64,000 nucleotides of DNA from Chamaea fasciata (GCA_029207755.1 JARCOQ010000006.1:3326846-3390845), one strand, 5' to 3'; shown: positions 1-11,474, counted from the first letter of the stretch. Made by a program: numbers and translations. Notes: generated by a model not told the origin, from the letters alone.

Positions 1-3000
1 GATGAAAAACCTTTGAGCAGGCTAGGGTGGCCTCTGCTTCAACCAGAACAGCTCAGAAATCACTGTCCCAAAGGACAAATGTGACTGCAACAGGCTGAGG
101 AACCAAAATTCAAGGGTGACTCTGTAGAATGAGGTTTTACACGGTGTTCTGCCACTACATTTGTCCTCAAAGTCCCCCATCATTTCTGGTCTGGCACAAG
201 ACCCAGTTGTCCTGGTAGACTCATGGTTTGTAACTGGTTTATTGGGTTGCTAACTCCAGATACACCTCTTGACACTCTGACCACACAGTTACTCGCAAAA
301 GCAGCCTCCATTGCCCACTAGGGCCTAAAAGTCTCACAGCAGAGCATAACAAAATTTTGCTTGAAAATCTCTTACCTGCTGCTGTGTTCTGCCCTTCTTA
401 GAGCCACTATCAGGCAGCTCCATGTCTTCCTCTCCTGCTCCTTCTAATTAACTGCCGATTTTCTGATCTTGCAGACTTTCTCTGCTTGTATATTCTCAAT
501 TGCTTATTGAACTAAATAACTTGATTTTGATGATACAGCTGGGAATGTTGTGCTGTGTTCACACTGGACATTCCTTTAGGTTTTTTTTCTAGAATGTCTG
601 GTAATGTTTTCTGGTCTCAGTTGAATTTTATATAAGGACCAGCACCAATGTAATTGGTTTGTGGAAAGCAGAGAAGAGGCAGATATGATTGTCCCTTCTG
701 TGCACTGATTACATTGCAATTGTCATTTCCCATTCCAGAACTCACTGTTTTTCTCTAGAGTTAAAATCTTCTCTGAAAAAAAAGGATTTCTCCTTTTAGA
801 AACAGAGCCTTTCCCAGGTACTGCAACACAGAATGGGACAAAAGATAAATATTCCTGAAATTGTGCACTTTGATGGATCCTATTTTTAGTAATAAACACT
901 TTACAGGTTTTTATTTCAAGCTATTTATATGGTCTCTACTTAAAAGTGACACATGAGCTGGTTGACAACCAAATCTCAGGATGCAAGAGCATGTTCAGCG
1001 TCAGTGTTGAGACAAATGTAAATGCACGTTTTGTTTCAGGCATTTCCAAGCCTCTCCAGTAAGTCCATAACTTATTTTTTCAATATGGTTACTATTTCAC
1101 ATTGCAGCTATGAGGATATTATAACTTCAGAATCTTCAAAAAGGAAAAGATTTTAAGGACTCAATCTGACAAATTGTGCTCTGAGTCTAGAGGTCTTATC
1201 CTTGTCTTCTCACCATGTATTTGTAAGGGAAAGCAGACTCAGGCCAAGCCCAAGTTTAACCTGCAAAAGGAGCCCACTGCATATATTCACATGAACAGGA
1301 AGAGGAAATAAACTACTGGCTTTCCAAAAAAATAGTGCAGTTAGACCTGCACTGCACAGAAGATGCAGAGAGATCATTTTTACTGTGTGCCTCTCCAAAA
1401 TTATTTCTTCTTGTTCATCATGATTTTGAATCTTCCATGTTGTTCTTCTTCAGAGATTTTGCAATGAATCCTTATCTTCCTTAAGTTTTATTACCTAGAT
1501 TCAAATGAGTCTCCCCGGGAGACAAAGATATGACTCCTGTTCCTTTGTCTAATTCCTCTACTGTCAATCATTGGTGGCTCCCTTGCAGAACAGCAAACAT
1601 TACTACTTTTTGGGATAACACTGCAAGCCTTCTTCTAGGGAGATGAAACACTTCCTTAGCATACGAACATGTAAAATGTGTAGTAAGTTCAATCCTTTCT
1701 TTAAGAAAAGAAGAAAAGACAACTTGTCTTTTCAAGTTAGAAAACAACAACAACAAAAAAAATCCACGAAAAGGGGAGAAGAAGCAGGAAAGTTTTCATA
1801 TTCTATATCAACAACTATTAAGGCCATAGAGCTATGCTGAGTAACTCCTCTCTCTAGTCTGTAGCACACCTTTCCTCACCTCGTGCAGGTGGGCCCCAGC
1901 CTGGTCAGGAGCAGAAATCCCAACAGCAGTGGGGTTGACAAGGCTGGCACAGTGCCTTTGTGCTGGCCCATCAAGGTGTATATGTACGTGATGATTAGAG
2001 AACAACCAAGCAAAACAAAATTAAATGATTACAAGCGCCTGGTCCAGCCTCCTGATTAGGAGACTCCAGTGGGAAACCAGTCCTAGGGAAGTTTTCTTCC
2101 TAGGAAAGAAACAGAGCAGAGAAGTGAGAAGGCTTACTCTTCAGCAGAAAAAAAAAAAATTTCTCGTTCTCAGCCCACTTTCATACAAGAAAAATAGTGT
2201 GATTGATCATCCTAAACTCGGGGAATGTTATAGCATAACAGATGGTATGAAAATCAAGTTTTCTGGAGCTGCTGCACTTAAAATGAGCCTTGTGGGGCTT
2301 TTATGAATAGGTGGAGGAGAGAGAGATTGAGTGGATTTTTTCAGCCCTTTTATTGCACTCTTTCTATGAGGAATGCATTTGTGTACCTATACAATGCATT
2401 TGTGTATGTATCCAACAGCTTTTTAAATATATTTTCCTGCTGATAAATATCATATTAAAATGCTTTTGTTTTTCTTTTTAAGATTCAGGTTCCGGGTTTT
2501 ACCCATATCTTTCCTATTCAGTTTACAGAGAATTCCGAGGGACCCTGTTTACATATGTGTCATGCCTAATATGAGGGATCTCCCGGCATTACAGGGCTTT
2601 TAGTTAAATAATCATTTAAAAAATCATTTTATATGAGCTTTTAAAGGACAATATCTAAGAACACTCCGTCTTCTGCACACTTCTCAAGCAGTTGCACTCT
2701 TCATTTCCTCAAACCTTTACAGCATGTTTTTAAATCTCAGTTCCAGCAGCTAACCAGCTCTAGCACTGTTTGGAGTCGGAATTGGTGGTTTGGTTTGTTG
2801 GTTGGATTTTTTTTTTTCCCTCAACCTGCTTGCTAGCTCTGACAGGATTTTTGGGATTTGAGTGTTTAGGGGTTTGGTTCAGGGTTTTTTTTGGTTGAGG
2901 TTTGGAGTTTTTTGGTTGATTGGTTCGTTGGGGGGGAGGGGGGGGGCGTTGTTTGGGCTTTGTTTGCCTGTTTTCTTGTTTAGTTTTGTTGTGGTCTGTT

Positions 3001-4200
3001 TCATTCCTTGAAGTCTCCCATCAACAGGTTAGCCAGACAGTGGCTTGTAGCAATCTCCTGTTGTACTAAGAAGCAATTAATATTTGCAAACACAATTGTT
3101 TTGAGCTCTAAAAGAGATGTCAGTAATATTCAGTGTGATCAGCATTGTTTGCTGGGCTGGGAATCCCGATGCATCCTCAACTTGGTTTTCTTCAGAGAAA
3201 GCCCTTGCCACTGGCCGTGTTTAGCAACACTTCGGATAATACTTTTGGCCAATACTCTCAGAACCACCACTTTTACCTTGGCGGGAAACGAACATTTTGG
3301 GGTAGTTATTTACTTCTCCCAGCTACACGTGTGTTTCGGGCGTTCGTTGTTCATTAACTCCTAACGATCGCAGCTTTGGGGTCCGCCAGCAGCAAGTTGT
3401 GAAACGTGACCAAGTGATAACTACTCCTGACTGCAGAACTACTCTTTCCGTTGTTTCTGTTGAAAAAAAACAAACCTCCCCCCGTTTTCCTGGCTTCGTA
3501 TTTTCCTTCAGTTGCTTCTGTAACTCCAGCAACAATTTGAAAGGAAAAATAATAAAGCAGGGAGAAGACTAAAAATGGTTTGATAAATGTAGTGAAAAGT
3601 AGATTAATTGCAAATTAACGATTTCTTATATGGTTATTTTTCACCACGGAGGAAAGCGAGGCTGCAGTCATGTGGAAGAACAGTGACTTTATTTAAAGTT
3701 TAGTTCCATGTTAAAGAGCTAAAGAAAGTGAGCCTAGTGTATAACTGTTGCATCTGATTAAACTTCCATTGATAGGGATTTAGAAAAAGGTGGATTTGTT
3801 TCTATTAGTATTCATTAATCTGGTGATAGTAGTCAAGTCAGGGGGTAGAGACGTGGAAAATATTAGAACAACCAACCAAAGGAAGGTTCCGATACAGGTC
3901 ATCTGTCATGAAATACAAATAGGAGCCATAGATCATCACTCCAGGAAATGTGTTTTTTAGAAACGAAGCAATTCGCAGACTCGGAGGATTTAAAATTCTT
4001 TAACTATCATTATAAATTCAGATGAGAAAACAAGCGTGAGTCCTGCGGTTCAGACCGTAAGTTCGTAACCTGCACCTTCCCGGGAGAGGCAGTTTGGGGA
4101 AACCTTATCTAGGAAGTGCACCCGGCAGGTCCCCTTAAGCCTATTCACTTGCTTACATCACCCTCACCACAGCCTCGATTTTTTTTTTTTTAAATTTTTT
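1..4200. other. Non-coding flank downstream of SOHo
   Basis: I see no supportable exon here. The sequence is AT-rich and mostly unique. Notable content is a strand-asymmetric G/T-rich tract at 2770-3000 with a G-run at about 2931-2947, two HMX-type GCAATTAA motifs (3073-3080 and 3604-3611), and a complex AT-rich block at 3560-3860. Confidence 0.6.
3560..3860. promoter_or_regulatory. Candidate regulatory block downstream of SOHo
   Basis: An AT-rich but non-repetitive stretch with several homeodomain cores, including TTAATTGC at 3604-3611, ATTAACGA, TGATTAAAC and ATTCATTAATC. It has the composition of a developmental enhancer, but conservation was not testable here. Confidence 0.25.
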
Positions 4201-4771
4201 TTTTTCAGAACAAGGGGACTCTGTGAGACACCTCTTGCTACTTGACACTGATTCGAAACGGATTAAAAAGCGAGAGGAGAGGTCAAACAACACTCCTAGA
4301 TCACCGCAGCGGCGAGAAAACTTCAGACAGCCGAGGAAAGCGTTTCCCCGTGTTCGGCTGGAGCCGGGCTCGGATCCCGGCTGCGGCATTTCCCCGGCTG
4401 GGAGCGAACCCCGGCAGCCGCCCCGAGCGCGGGGATTCGCCTGCGCTGGGCTGAGAGATCCTTGCGCGTCTGCATCAATTGCCCGCGGAAAGACAAACGG
4501 AAGACTGGGGGGATAAAAAAGGAAAGAAAACCCCTTTTTATCTAGCCGAAATAGCTACCGTGCTTTTTTCCCCCCACTGGGAAAAGTCGATGAGTTCCCA
4601 TTCGCACATGCAAGGGTGAATTTCGTAATGCCACGTTTGTGGTTTTATTTTTAAATTGTGCTCTTTATTCGTAAATTAAAAACCATCGATGCACTCTAGG
4701 AAATATCTTTCCTTTGATAGTACCTAGTAGTGACTACTGAAAGGGCAGGAATTTCAACTTTCTGAAAAGGT

Positions 4772-4777
4772 TTATTT
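4772..4777 (-). terminator. Candidate polyadenylation signal for SOHo
   Basis: The plus strand reads TTTATT, which is AATAAA on the gene strand. It is the first such hexamer I see after the stop codon and would give a 3' UTR of about 0.84 kb. Two further AATAAA hexamers follow at 4664-4669 and 4644-4649. No transcript evidence is available. Confidence 0.4.
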
Positions 4778-5615
4778 CCAAACATCGGATATAAAGCGTG
4801 TCAACTTAGAAACCAAAGGACGACAAGAGAGTTTGCAAATTTATATGAAATAGATATAAAAAAAATTAAAAGCCCACTTCTTTACCCTAGGATAGCAGGT
4901 AAAACCGTCCCATGGGATTTCGGGGGGCGGGATTAGCACAAGAGACAGCTTGTCTTGCTCTGTAAGAACATCACAGGAGCCCCAGTCTGAGAAGCAGTTC
5001 GCACAAAACGTGTTAGAGAGATCTTGGGATGTTTCTTCCGAAGTGGAGAAAAGCAGGAAAGTCACAGTTTTTAAGAACCATATCTGAGGAAATGTGTCTA
5101 CATTTTGATAATGTAAAAGTTGGGGAGAAGCTACTCTGCGGGATATTAGAGGCGGAGAGTTTGAGATAGAGAAGCACCGAGCGGCCTTCGCCATTACCAA
5201 TCTGTATGAAACATGACTCGGTTCACGGAAAAGCGACCGCCACGGCACTTGGGACAGACGCGGGGACACAGTCCCCAGGGACCGAGGCAGAGCATCGGCC
5301 CTCCTGTAATACCGGAGCGGGATAATTTGGAAGGGAGGCAGGCAGGGCACGTCCCAGTCTCTTTGGTGGCTCCGTGTTATTTCCTCCGTCCTGACCACAG
5401 AAAAAGCGCTGCAAGAGGGAGAGCGGGTTGGCAGCGCCCTTCCGAGCTTTAGCAACGTGTCGGCAGCCCACGGACACGCGTAGGGGGAGCCCGGGCGGCC
5501 CCTCCGTGGGTCGGGGGGCGGCTGTGGCGAAGACGGACACTCCACCGGCACAGCGGGGTCATAAATAAAATCGGGGCGGCCCCCGGCGAGGGAAGGTCGG
5601 GGGCCAGGGGAGAGG

Positions 5616-7135
5616 CTATACGTCCCCGTCCACCAGGCTGAAGTGTTTGCCCGGCCCGGGGAGGCAGAGGTAGGGGATGGCGCTGCCCGGGCAGAGCAGG
5701 GGAAAAGGCAGCGGCAGCAAGCAGCGACTGAGCAGGGGGCTGTCCTTGTAGAGGGACGGGAAGGAGAGAGCCGAGGCGGCAGTGGGGGGCTGCGGCTCCC
5801 CGGGGGGCTCGGCAGGCCCCGGCGCCTGGCCCTCGGGCTCGGATGACATTTGTCTCTTGAGCTTGTTGCGGCGGTTCTGGAACCAGATCTTCACCTGGGT
5901 CTCGGTGAGGTGCAGCGCGGCGGCCAGCCCGGCCCGCTCGGAGCTGCTCAGGTAGCGCTTCACATCGAAGGTGGACTCCAGCTGGAACACCTGGCTCTTG
6001 GAGAAGATGGTCCGCGTCTTCTTCCTGCCGCCTGCAGCCGATGATCTGCCGTTCTCCGCGCCGGAGCCCCCGGCCTCTCGCGGCGGCGGCTGCCGGGGAC
6101 CGCGTAGCCCCTCCGTGGGGAGCGGGGATCCCGCATCGCCGCCCTCGGGGCGGAGGCCGCGGCTCGCCCCTTCTGCCCGGAGCCGGCGGGACTCGCTGCC
6201 TGCAAGAGCAAAGCACAGCATCAGTCCCCGCCGCAGGCTGCGCCCCCGCCCCGCATGCACGCACGGCCCGGCGGAGCGCACGGAGAGGGTGGGGGACAGG
6301 ATGGGGAGGGGGCTGCCGAGGGTTGGCCGCGGTCCCACACCCTCCAGAGGGGAGAAGAAGGGTGAGACGCTTCCATAAGGATCCAAGGAAATGCCGCTGC
6401 CAGCTTTATGACAGGTAAGCGAGGGGCTCCTGGGCAAGGGACAGACTGCCCCAGGAGGCCGGGATGGGGGCACAGCACCCTGGAAGCAGGTTGGTGCGTG
6501 TGCGGCATCTCCCCGCGTCCGCCCGCGGAGCGTCCCCTCCTCCTGCGTGTGCGTGTCTGTGTCTGCGTGTCTGCGTCCTCCTGTCTGTGCGCGCATCTGT
6601 GTCTGTGACTGTGTTCGCGTGTCTGTACTCGTGCGTGCGTGTCTCTGTGTGTGTGCCTGTGTCTGTCTGTATTCGTGTGTGTCTGTCTGCGTCTATCTGT
6701 GTCTGTGTGCCTGTCTGTGTGTTTCTGTGACTGTGTTCGCGTGTCTGTATTCGTGGGTGCGTGTCTGTCTGCATCTGTGTGCGTGTCTGTGTCTGTGTCT
6801 GTGTGTTCGTGTGCGCGGACCCGGCCCGGCCCGGCGGCGCTGCGGGTGCCCAGGTACCGCCGCCTAGGTGGGGGCCGGACTGCGACCCGACGTGCGGGAC
6901 AGCCTGAGGCTGTTGGCTCCGTACCCGAGTCGCTGGAGCCTTTACTGGAGTCTCGCTCCTCAGGCCCCTCTCCCTCCTCTTCCTCCTCTTCCTCTTCCTC
7001 CGGCAGCGCGCAGCGGGCTCTGCCCTGCTCCCCGGCCGGGCGGCGGGGGCCGGGCTGCAGGATGCTGTCGATGCTGAACGCCGGCGGTGCGGCCGGGGCT
7101 GGAGGGGCTCGGCGGCCGGCCCCGAGCTGCACCAT
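5616..7135 (-). CDS. SOHo-1: Sensory organ homeobox protein SOHo (HMX/NK5 class), two coding exons
   Basis: Joined CDS on the minus strand: exon 1 7135-6925 (70 codons plus 1 nt) and exon 2 6199-5616 (584 nt, stop TAG at 5618-5616), giving 264 aa. The acceptor is TTGCAG ending at 6200 and the chosen donor is G|GTACGG at 6924. The phase-1 junction makes ...SSDSG|SESRR, parallel to the HMX1 junction. The start M-V-Q-L is the first ATG before the conserved FSIDSIL motif (residues 20-26), which resembles the HMX N-terminal motif. A run of nine Glu follows (46-54). The homeodomain is at about 129-188, with F8, L16, F20, W48, F49, Q50 and N51 in place and the HMX signature [17 protein letters not shown]. 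Position 56 is Leu where HMX1-3 have Trp (NKLKRQ). The C-terminus (LYKDSPLLS, then a Pro/Leu-rich stretch with PGS) resembles HMX2 rather than HMX1/3. Known role of the family: a nuclear DNA-binding regulator in otic vesicle, sensory ganglia and nasal retina; chick SOHo and GH6 pattern the retina. It is orthologous to fish hmx4/soho and absent from placental mammals. Less certain point: an alternative donor (A|GTAAAG, near 6942) would remove six residues. Confidence 0.93.
5847..6026 (-). other. Homeobox of SOHo
   Basis: This segment encodes the 60-aa homeodomain, residues 129-188. Helix 3 reads [15 protein letters not shown] with recognition residues I47, Q50, N51 and N54. Plus-strand positions 5862-5996 inside it are nearly identical in DNA to the HMX1 homeobox (see Findings). 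Confidence 0.95.
6200..6924 (-). other. SOHo intron 1 (phase 1)
   Basis: The intron is 725 bp, bounded on the minus strand by GTACGG and TTGCAG. About 270 bp of it is a degenerate GT/TC-rich repeat (6545-6815) close to the donor. The donor is the less certain boundary: its -1 G, +3 A and +5 G fit the consensus, but +4 C does not. Confidence 0.75.
6545..6815. repeat. Degenerate TGTCTG/GTGTGC satellite-like repeat inside the SOHo intron
   Basis: On the plus strand this is almost wholly G/T plus single C (GTGTCTGT, TGCGTG, TTCGTG units). It is not a simple (GT)n. A 42-bp segment starting at 6603 recurs at 6725 with two differences, so there is a higher-order period of about 122 bp. It lies roughly 110 bp from the splice donor. 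Confidence 0.85.
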
Positions 7136-7139
7136 GGCG

Positions 7140-7235
7140 CGGCGAGCCGAGCGTATCCGGGCCGAGCGCGTCCGGGCCGAGCGTGTCCGGGCCAAGAGCG
7201 TCCGAACCCAGCGTGTCCGGGCCGAGCCGAGCCGC
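7140..7235. repeat. 15-bp GC-rich minisatellite immediately upstream of the SOHo ATG
   Basis: Units of the form CGGGCCGAGCGTGTC repeat about six times with small changes (GCGAGCCGAGCGTATC, GGGCCAAGAGCGTCC, GAACCCAGCGTGTCC). It probably lies in the 5' UTR or core promoter of SOHo, since it ends only a few bases from the start codon. Confidence 0.7.
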
Positions 7236-7720
7236 AGGACTGGCGGCGGCGGCGGGAGCGCGGCAGCGGCAGCCGGGGCGGAGGGAAGGACGGGTCCGCG
7301 TAGGAGGGAAGGAGGGGTCGGGGTGACGGAGGGAGGGGATGGAGCTAGAGGGAGCCAAAGGACTGAGGACGGGGGGGAGCGGTGCAGGGGAGGGAAGGCT
7401 GCAGAGAGCGAGAAGGAAAAGGAGCAGGGACTAGAGGGAAGCGGGGAGGAAGGGAGGGGCGGGGAGCACGCCGAGGTGTCCCGAAAGGGTGCCATGGGCA
7501 GCCGGGGCAGGGCAGGGTTGGCTGCCCTCCTGCCTAGGCCCTTCGCTGTAAGTGGGCGGAGGGAAGGCAGAGCCAGAGCCCACAGCAAAGGCGAAGGGGA
7601 GGAGGGATGGCAGAGCGGAGATCCTTGGATTGAAGGAGAAGAATGGACGGGGAAAGATTGGAAATAAGATCAGGGCAATGAGGCGGAGTTGGACGAGGAA
7701 AAGCAGCGGTGGCAGTCAGA

Positions 7721-7953
7721 GGAAGGAAGGAAGGAAGGAAGGAAGGAAGGAAGGAAGGAAGGAAGGAAGGAAGGAAGGAAGGAAGGAAGGAAGGAAGGAA
7801 GGAAGGAAGGAAGGAAGGAAGGAAGGAAGGAAGGAAGGAAGGAAGGAAGGAAGGAAGGAAGGAAGGAAGGAAGGAAGGAAGGAAGGAAGGAAGGAAGGAA
7901 GGAAGGAAGGAAGGAAGGAAGGAAGGAAGGAAGGAAGGAAGGAAGGAAGGAAG
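7721..7953. repeat. (GGAA)n microsatellite, about 58 uninterrupted copies
   Basis: Perfect tetranucleotide array of about 233 bp with no interruption seen, about 590 bp upstream of the SOHo start codon. GGAA is the ETS-family core. Any protein-coding reading of this array is an artefact of the repeat. Confidence 0.97.
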
Positions 7954-8801
7954 CTGGGAGCTGCGAACCCTTTCCCTCTGTCTGTACAGACCCCAGGCAG
8001 TCTGCGGAGGGCACTTGCTGCAGATTGTCTATGCAGGCTGTTAGCCAGTGGGGCAGACTGTGAAGAGTAGTTCACACAGCCAGAGTCTCTTCTCTGTGGT
8101 CCTTTCATCTGCAGATTCTCAGTTTGAATACGCATGGTTCTCCTGGGGAGAAAGGGACCCTTTTTATCTCCCAAAGAGACCTGTGGTGTCAGGCCACCCC
8201 AAAATCCACACGTAACTTCCACCTCACCATCTCTCTACATCCCCTGCTCCTTCCCGCGGGTCAGCAGAGCCCTTCTGTAACTTCCAAATAAGAAAATGCT
8301 GGCCGGCTGCGCGGGGTGTGTGAGTTCTCCAAGGTGTACCTTTGAGAGATGGGGAAGGGTTCACCTGAGCTGTGGGACTTGGGGAAGGATAGATGTGTTT
8401 CTGTACTGTCTTGAGAGATTTTGCTTCCCACCCCTCTCAGCCCTGCAGCGTTTTAAACCCCGTTTGCACAGCTCGAGGCAGGACGTCCAGAGATTTTAGA
8501 GCCACCATCCGCTGTGCACCACAGGGAAACATCTCCCTCTCTGCGACCCCGTGTAAAGTCAGGGAGATGCTTCCAACCGGCTTTTGAGAAGGCTTTTAGT
8601 GCGAGTCTCGAGGTTTCCATCACGAAAACTGCTGAGGGAAAGCGAGAAGTCCTTGAAAAAGGGTTGACAATAGAAGTGTTGACAAGCTTTTAAATATCGT
8701 GATGCTAGAGATTCCATGAATTAAAATCAGAGGCATCTTAAGGCTTTGGACTGAGTTAATATTTAACGCAGTAGTACTTGAGGGAGCGGGTTTCAGCTCT
8801 T

Positions 8802-8953
<152 letters not shown>

Positions 8954-10679
8954 CCCACTTTATGAATGCACTCAAATTTGAATGCAGCCTTCTGCTGGAG
9001 AGCTGCACATTTTCCACCAGGTGAAAAAGAAATATATCCATCTTCCATCAGCATGATTATTTGCCATACGAACTGGGGGTTTTATCAGAGCAAAATACCT
9101 ATTTAAGAGAGAGAGAGAGGGAAGGGCCAATGGAAGGACCCAGGTAAGAGAGTTACAAAATGCGAAGAAGCAGCTAAAAATATAATTTAAAAATTTTGGT
9201 CTAGAATGGTAAAACTAGGATCATGGGAGACCTGGCTGCCAGGTCGGGTAGCTCTTTGTGCTCCTGTCTCGGCCTCCCTTCACGCTGTCTGTGAATGAGG
9301 CACGTCCCAGGTGCTCACGTCTGTTCTTGCTGCAAACCATTTCCCTTCTAGCTCCAAAAAGGAAAGAAAAAAAAAAATCCGTCCTAAAAAAGCGAATGCC
9401 TTGAGTCAGTGTATTTTCCTGGAAGACATTTTCTTGGAAGAAAAAGTAAAAGTTGAAAAAGACAGAAATAAGAAGGAAAGTGAAGAAGAAGAAGACAAAA
9501 GTTTTACCACCCAATCTTTTTTTTTCACCACAGCCCCCTCCAATCCCCGAGCAAGCCCAGCCCTGGGAGACGCGGTGTGGTAACACCTTGCTGGGAAAGG
9601 TCTGTCATCCTTTCCCAGCCCCATGTGACCACTTCTCAAAACCGATTTTTTAGTTGATTTTTTTTTTTTTGGTTGGTTGGTTTTGTTTATTTTTCCCTGA
9701 CAAACTTCGTGCAGGGGGAGCACTCTACAGAGCTGGATCTCTTCAGCTCCTGAAACAAGTTGGAATCAATTCGCTGGCCACAAGAGGATGCCGGGGGATC
9801 CGGGATCCCCGTGCAGAGAGTTCCACAAGCCAGGTCCATACCGGGCTCCTCATGCCCTCTGCTAGGTCACTCTTGCCTTCAGCGGCAAGTAAAGACCAAC
9901 AGGTAGAGCATATCCTGCTCAACCCAAACAACCACCTGTGAGAAGTCCTCCTACGGGGGGAGCAGGGAGCCGCGGGGGAAAGCAGCAGAACCCCCCGGGC
10001 CCACTGCAGACCCTCAGCAACACAACCCGAGCCCCCGCTCTGCATTTGACCCAGAGTTAATGTGAGGAACAGTATCCGAGTGGGCTGAGGGGCGAGAGTT
10101 CTTCCCAAAATTCAGGAGCTTTTTCCAGTGGATGGCTCCCGGGACGCGTGGAGCAGCCCCGAGGAAGAGATTCATGTGGGATCGGCCATGGGCAGGGGCA
10201 ACTTCGGGCGCAGCCTTCGCGTTCGGCGAGGATCAGAGCCACCAAGGAGGATCTGGGGTCAGAGAGCCCAGGGAGTGGATCCCTCGCTGCTGCCCCTCCT
10301 CAGCAGTGCTCCTCACCCCCGCGGTTCCCTCCCGGGCTCCGAAAGGCTGTCGGAGCAACCGCTTCTCCTGCAATAGGCAGAGATTTTCCGGCGCTGGTAC
10401 TCCTTCAGCCCACGCTTCATTTGCATTTAATTGTGAAGAACTTCGTTGTCTGGGACGCGTGAGGACACGGAGGCCGGTTCCACACAGCGGCAGGGCAGGA
10501 AGAGACAACCTTTTCCTTTTAATAATATAATCTTGTAGTAGAAGCTAACATCGTGCAGAGTGGAAACCTTTCACCTGGGAAAGCTTTTAACCAGAAATCA
10601 CTCGCCATACATATCCATATTTCCATTTTAGCTCAGAGCACAAGAAGTCTCTTACTCTAAACCTGATGGAAATGCAATC

Positions 10680-11000
10680 TGATTAGATGGTACAGAAACG
10701 CCAAAGAGTCTAGTTTTGCTTGGTTTACGGAATCGAGCTTTGTTTATCCCCCGAGGTACTCGAGGGTAAAAGTCCCTCCCTGGATTTCACATCCCCTTGC
10801 AATTAAGACCCTGGCGATTGCGGACACAGCGGCACCTCGCAGCCCTCTTTAAACCCTCTCCGATGCTCTCCCGGGACACAACCCCGCCGAGTGGGTCTTG
10901 AACAGAAACACTGTCCACAAAGCTCATTAAAATCACTAGGCGGGGTTGGGCACTTGGGCGCTGCTGGTCCCTAAATTAAACTCGCTTTAGCGGCTCAGCG
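10680..11000. promoter_or_regulatory. Candidate regulatory block between SOHo and HMX1
   Basis: Unique sequence mixing TAAT/ATTA cores (CTGATTAGATGG, TTGCAATTAAGACC, CTCATTAAAATCA, CTAAATTAAACTC) with short GC-rich segments. Position between the two genes and motif content suggest an enhancer. This is inference only. Confidence 0.25.
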
Positions 11001-11474
11001 GTGACTGGACATGAATTGCAGGTCGCTGTTGTGGTCTCCCATCACCCCGGCAGGACACTGCTGCCGCTCCCATGGAGCAGCCAGAGCCTCGGGGCAGCGG
11101 AGACGTCTCTTGCCTGAGCTGGGCATCCCGGGAAGGGAGCGGGATGAGAGAAAACTGTATCACTAAAGGGGAAGCAACTCTCCTAGAGGTTTCCCAGGAG
11201 GGCAGCTACAAGCTTCACACAGCCAAAGGCTTTTCCGGGACTCGGAGGACTGCTCCGGCCCAAGAGGTGTCGGGGCACGGGAAGATCGGGCCATTCTGTG
11301 CCCCGGTACAGAGCATCCCATTTGGAAATTCTGTTTCCCACTGAGGTCAGTTCAGAGTCCTCGGCTAAATCGCCTTCTTCCAGACACTGTGCTTAATACC
11401 TGCGGAAAAATCTGGGAGGGAAATTCCGAATAAAGCTAGTTATAGCCAACCGTTTAGTAGACGGGAATTGCTAA

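Larger units (their letters stand above)
5440..7560. promoter_or_regulatory. CpG island covering SOHo
   Basis: GC-rich DNA with frequent CG dinucleotides spans both exons and several hundred bases upstream of the ATG at 7135. Such islands normally contain the promoter of developmental homeobox genes. The stretch 7140-7260 contains repeated GCCGAGCG(C/T)GTCCGG units (about 15 bp, roughly six copies, some diverged) directly upstream of the start codon. No TATA box is evident on the gene strand. Confidence 0.6.

Noticed and set aside
6221..7588. Long minus-strand open frame through SOHo exon 1 and the intron repeat
   Set aside because: Only the part from 7135 to the donor at 6924 has the HMX N-terminal motif. 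The rest reads low-complexity THTDTD from the GT repeat inside the intron.
6639..7667. Plus-strand open frame of about 340 codons opposite SOHo
   Set aside because: It is antisense to exon 1 and the repeats in high-GC DNA with few stops, and has low-complexity composition and no recognisable domain.
7689..8070. Long open frames reading EGRK or LPSF repeats
   Set aside because: They are translations of the (GGAA)n microsatellite and run through only because the repeat lacks stops. There is no family similarity.
9775..9800. Possible CTCF site (CCACAAGAGGATGCCGGGG)
   Set aside because: It mismatches the core at two key positions; a matrix scan would be needed.
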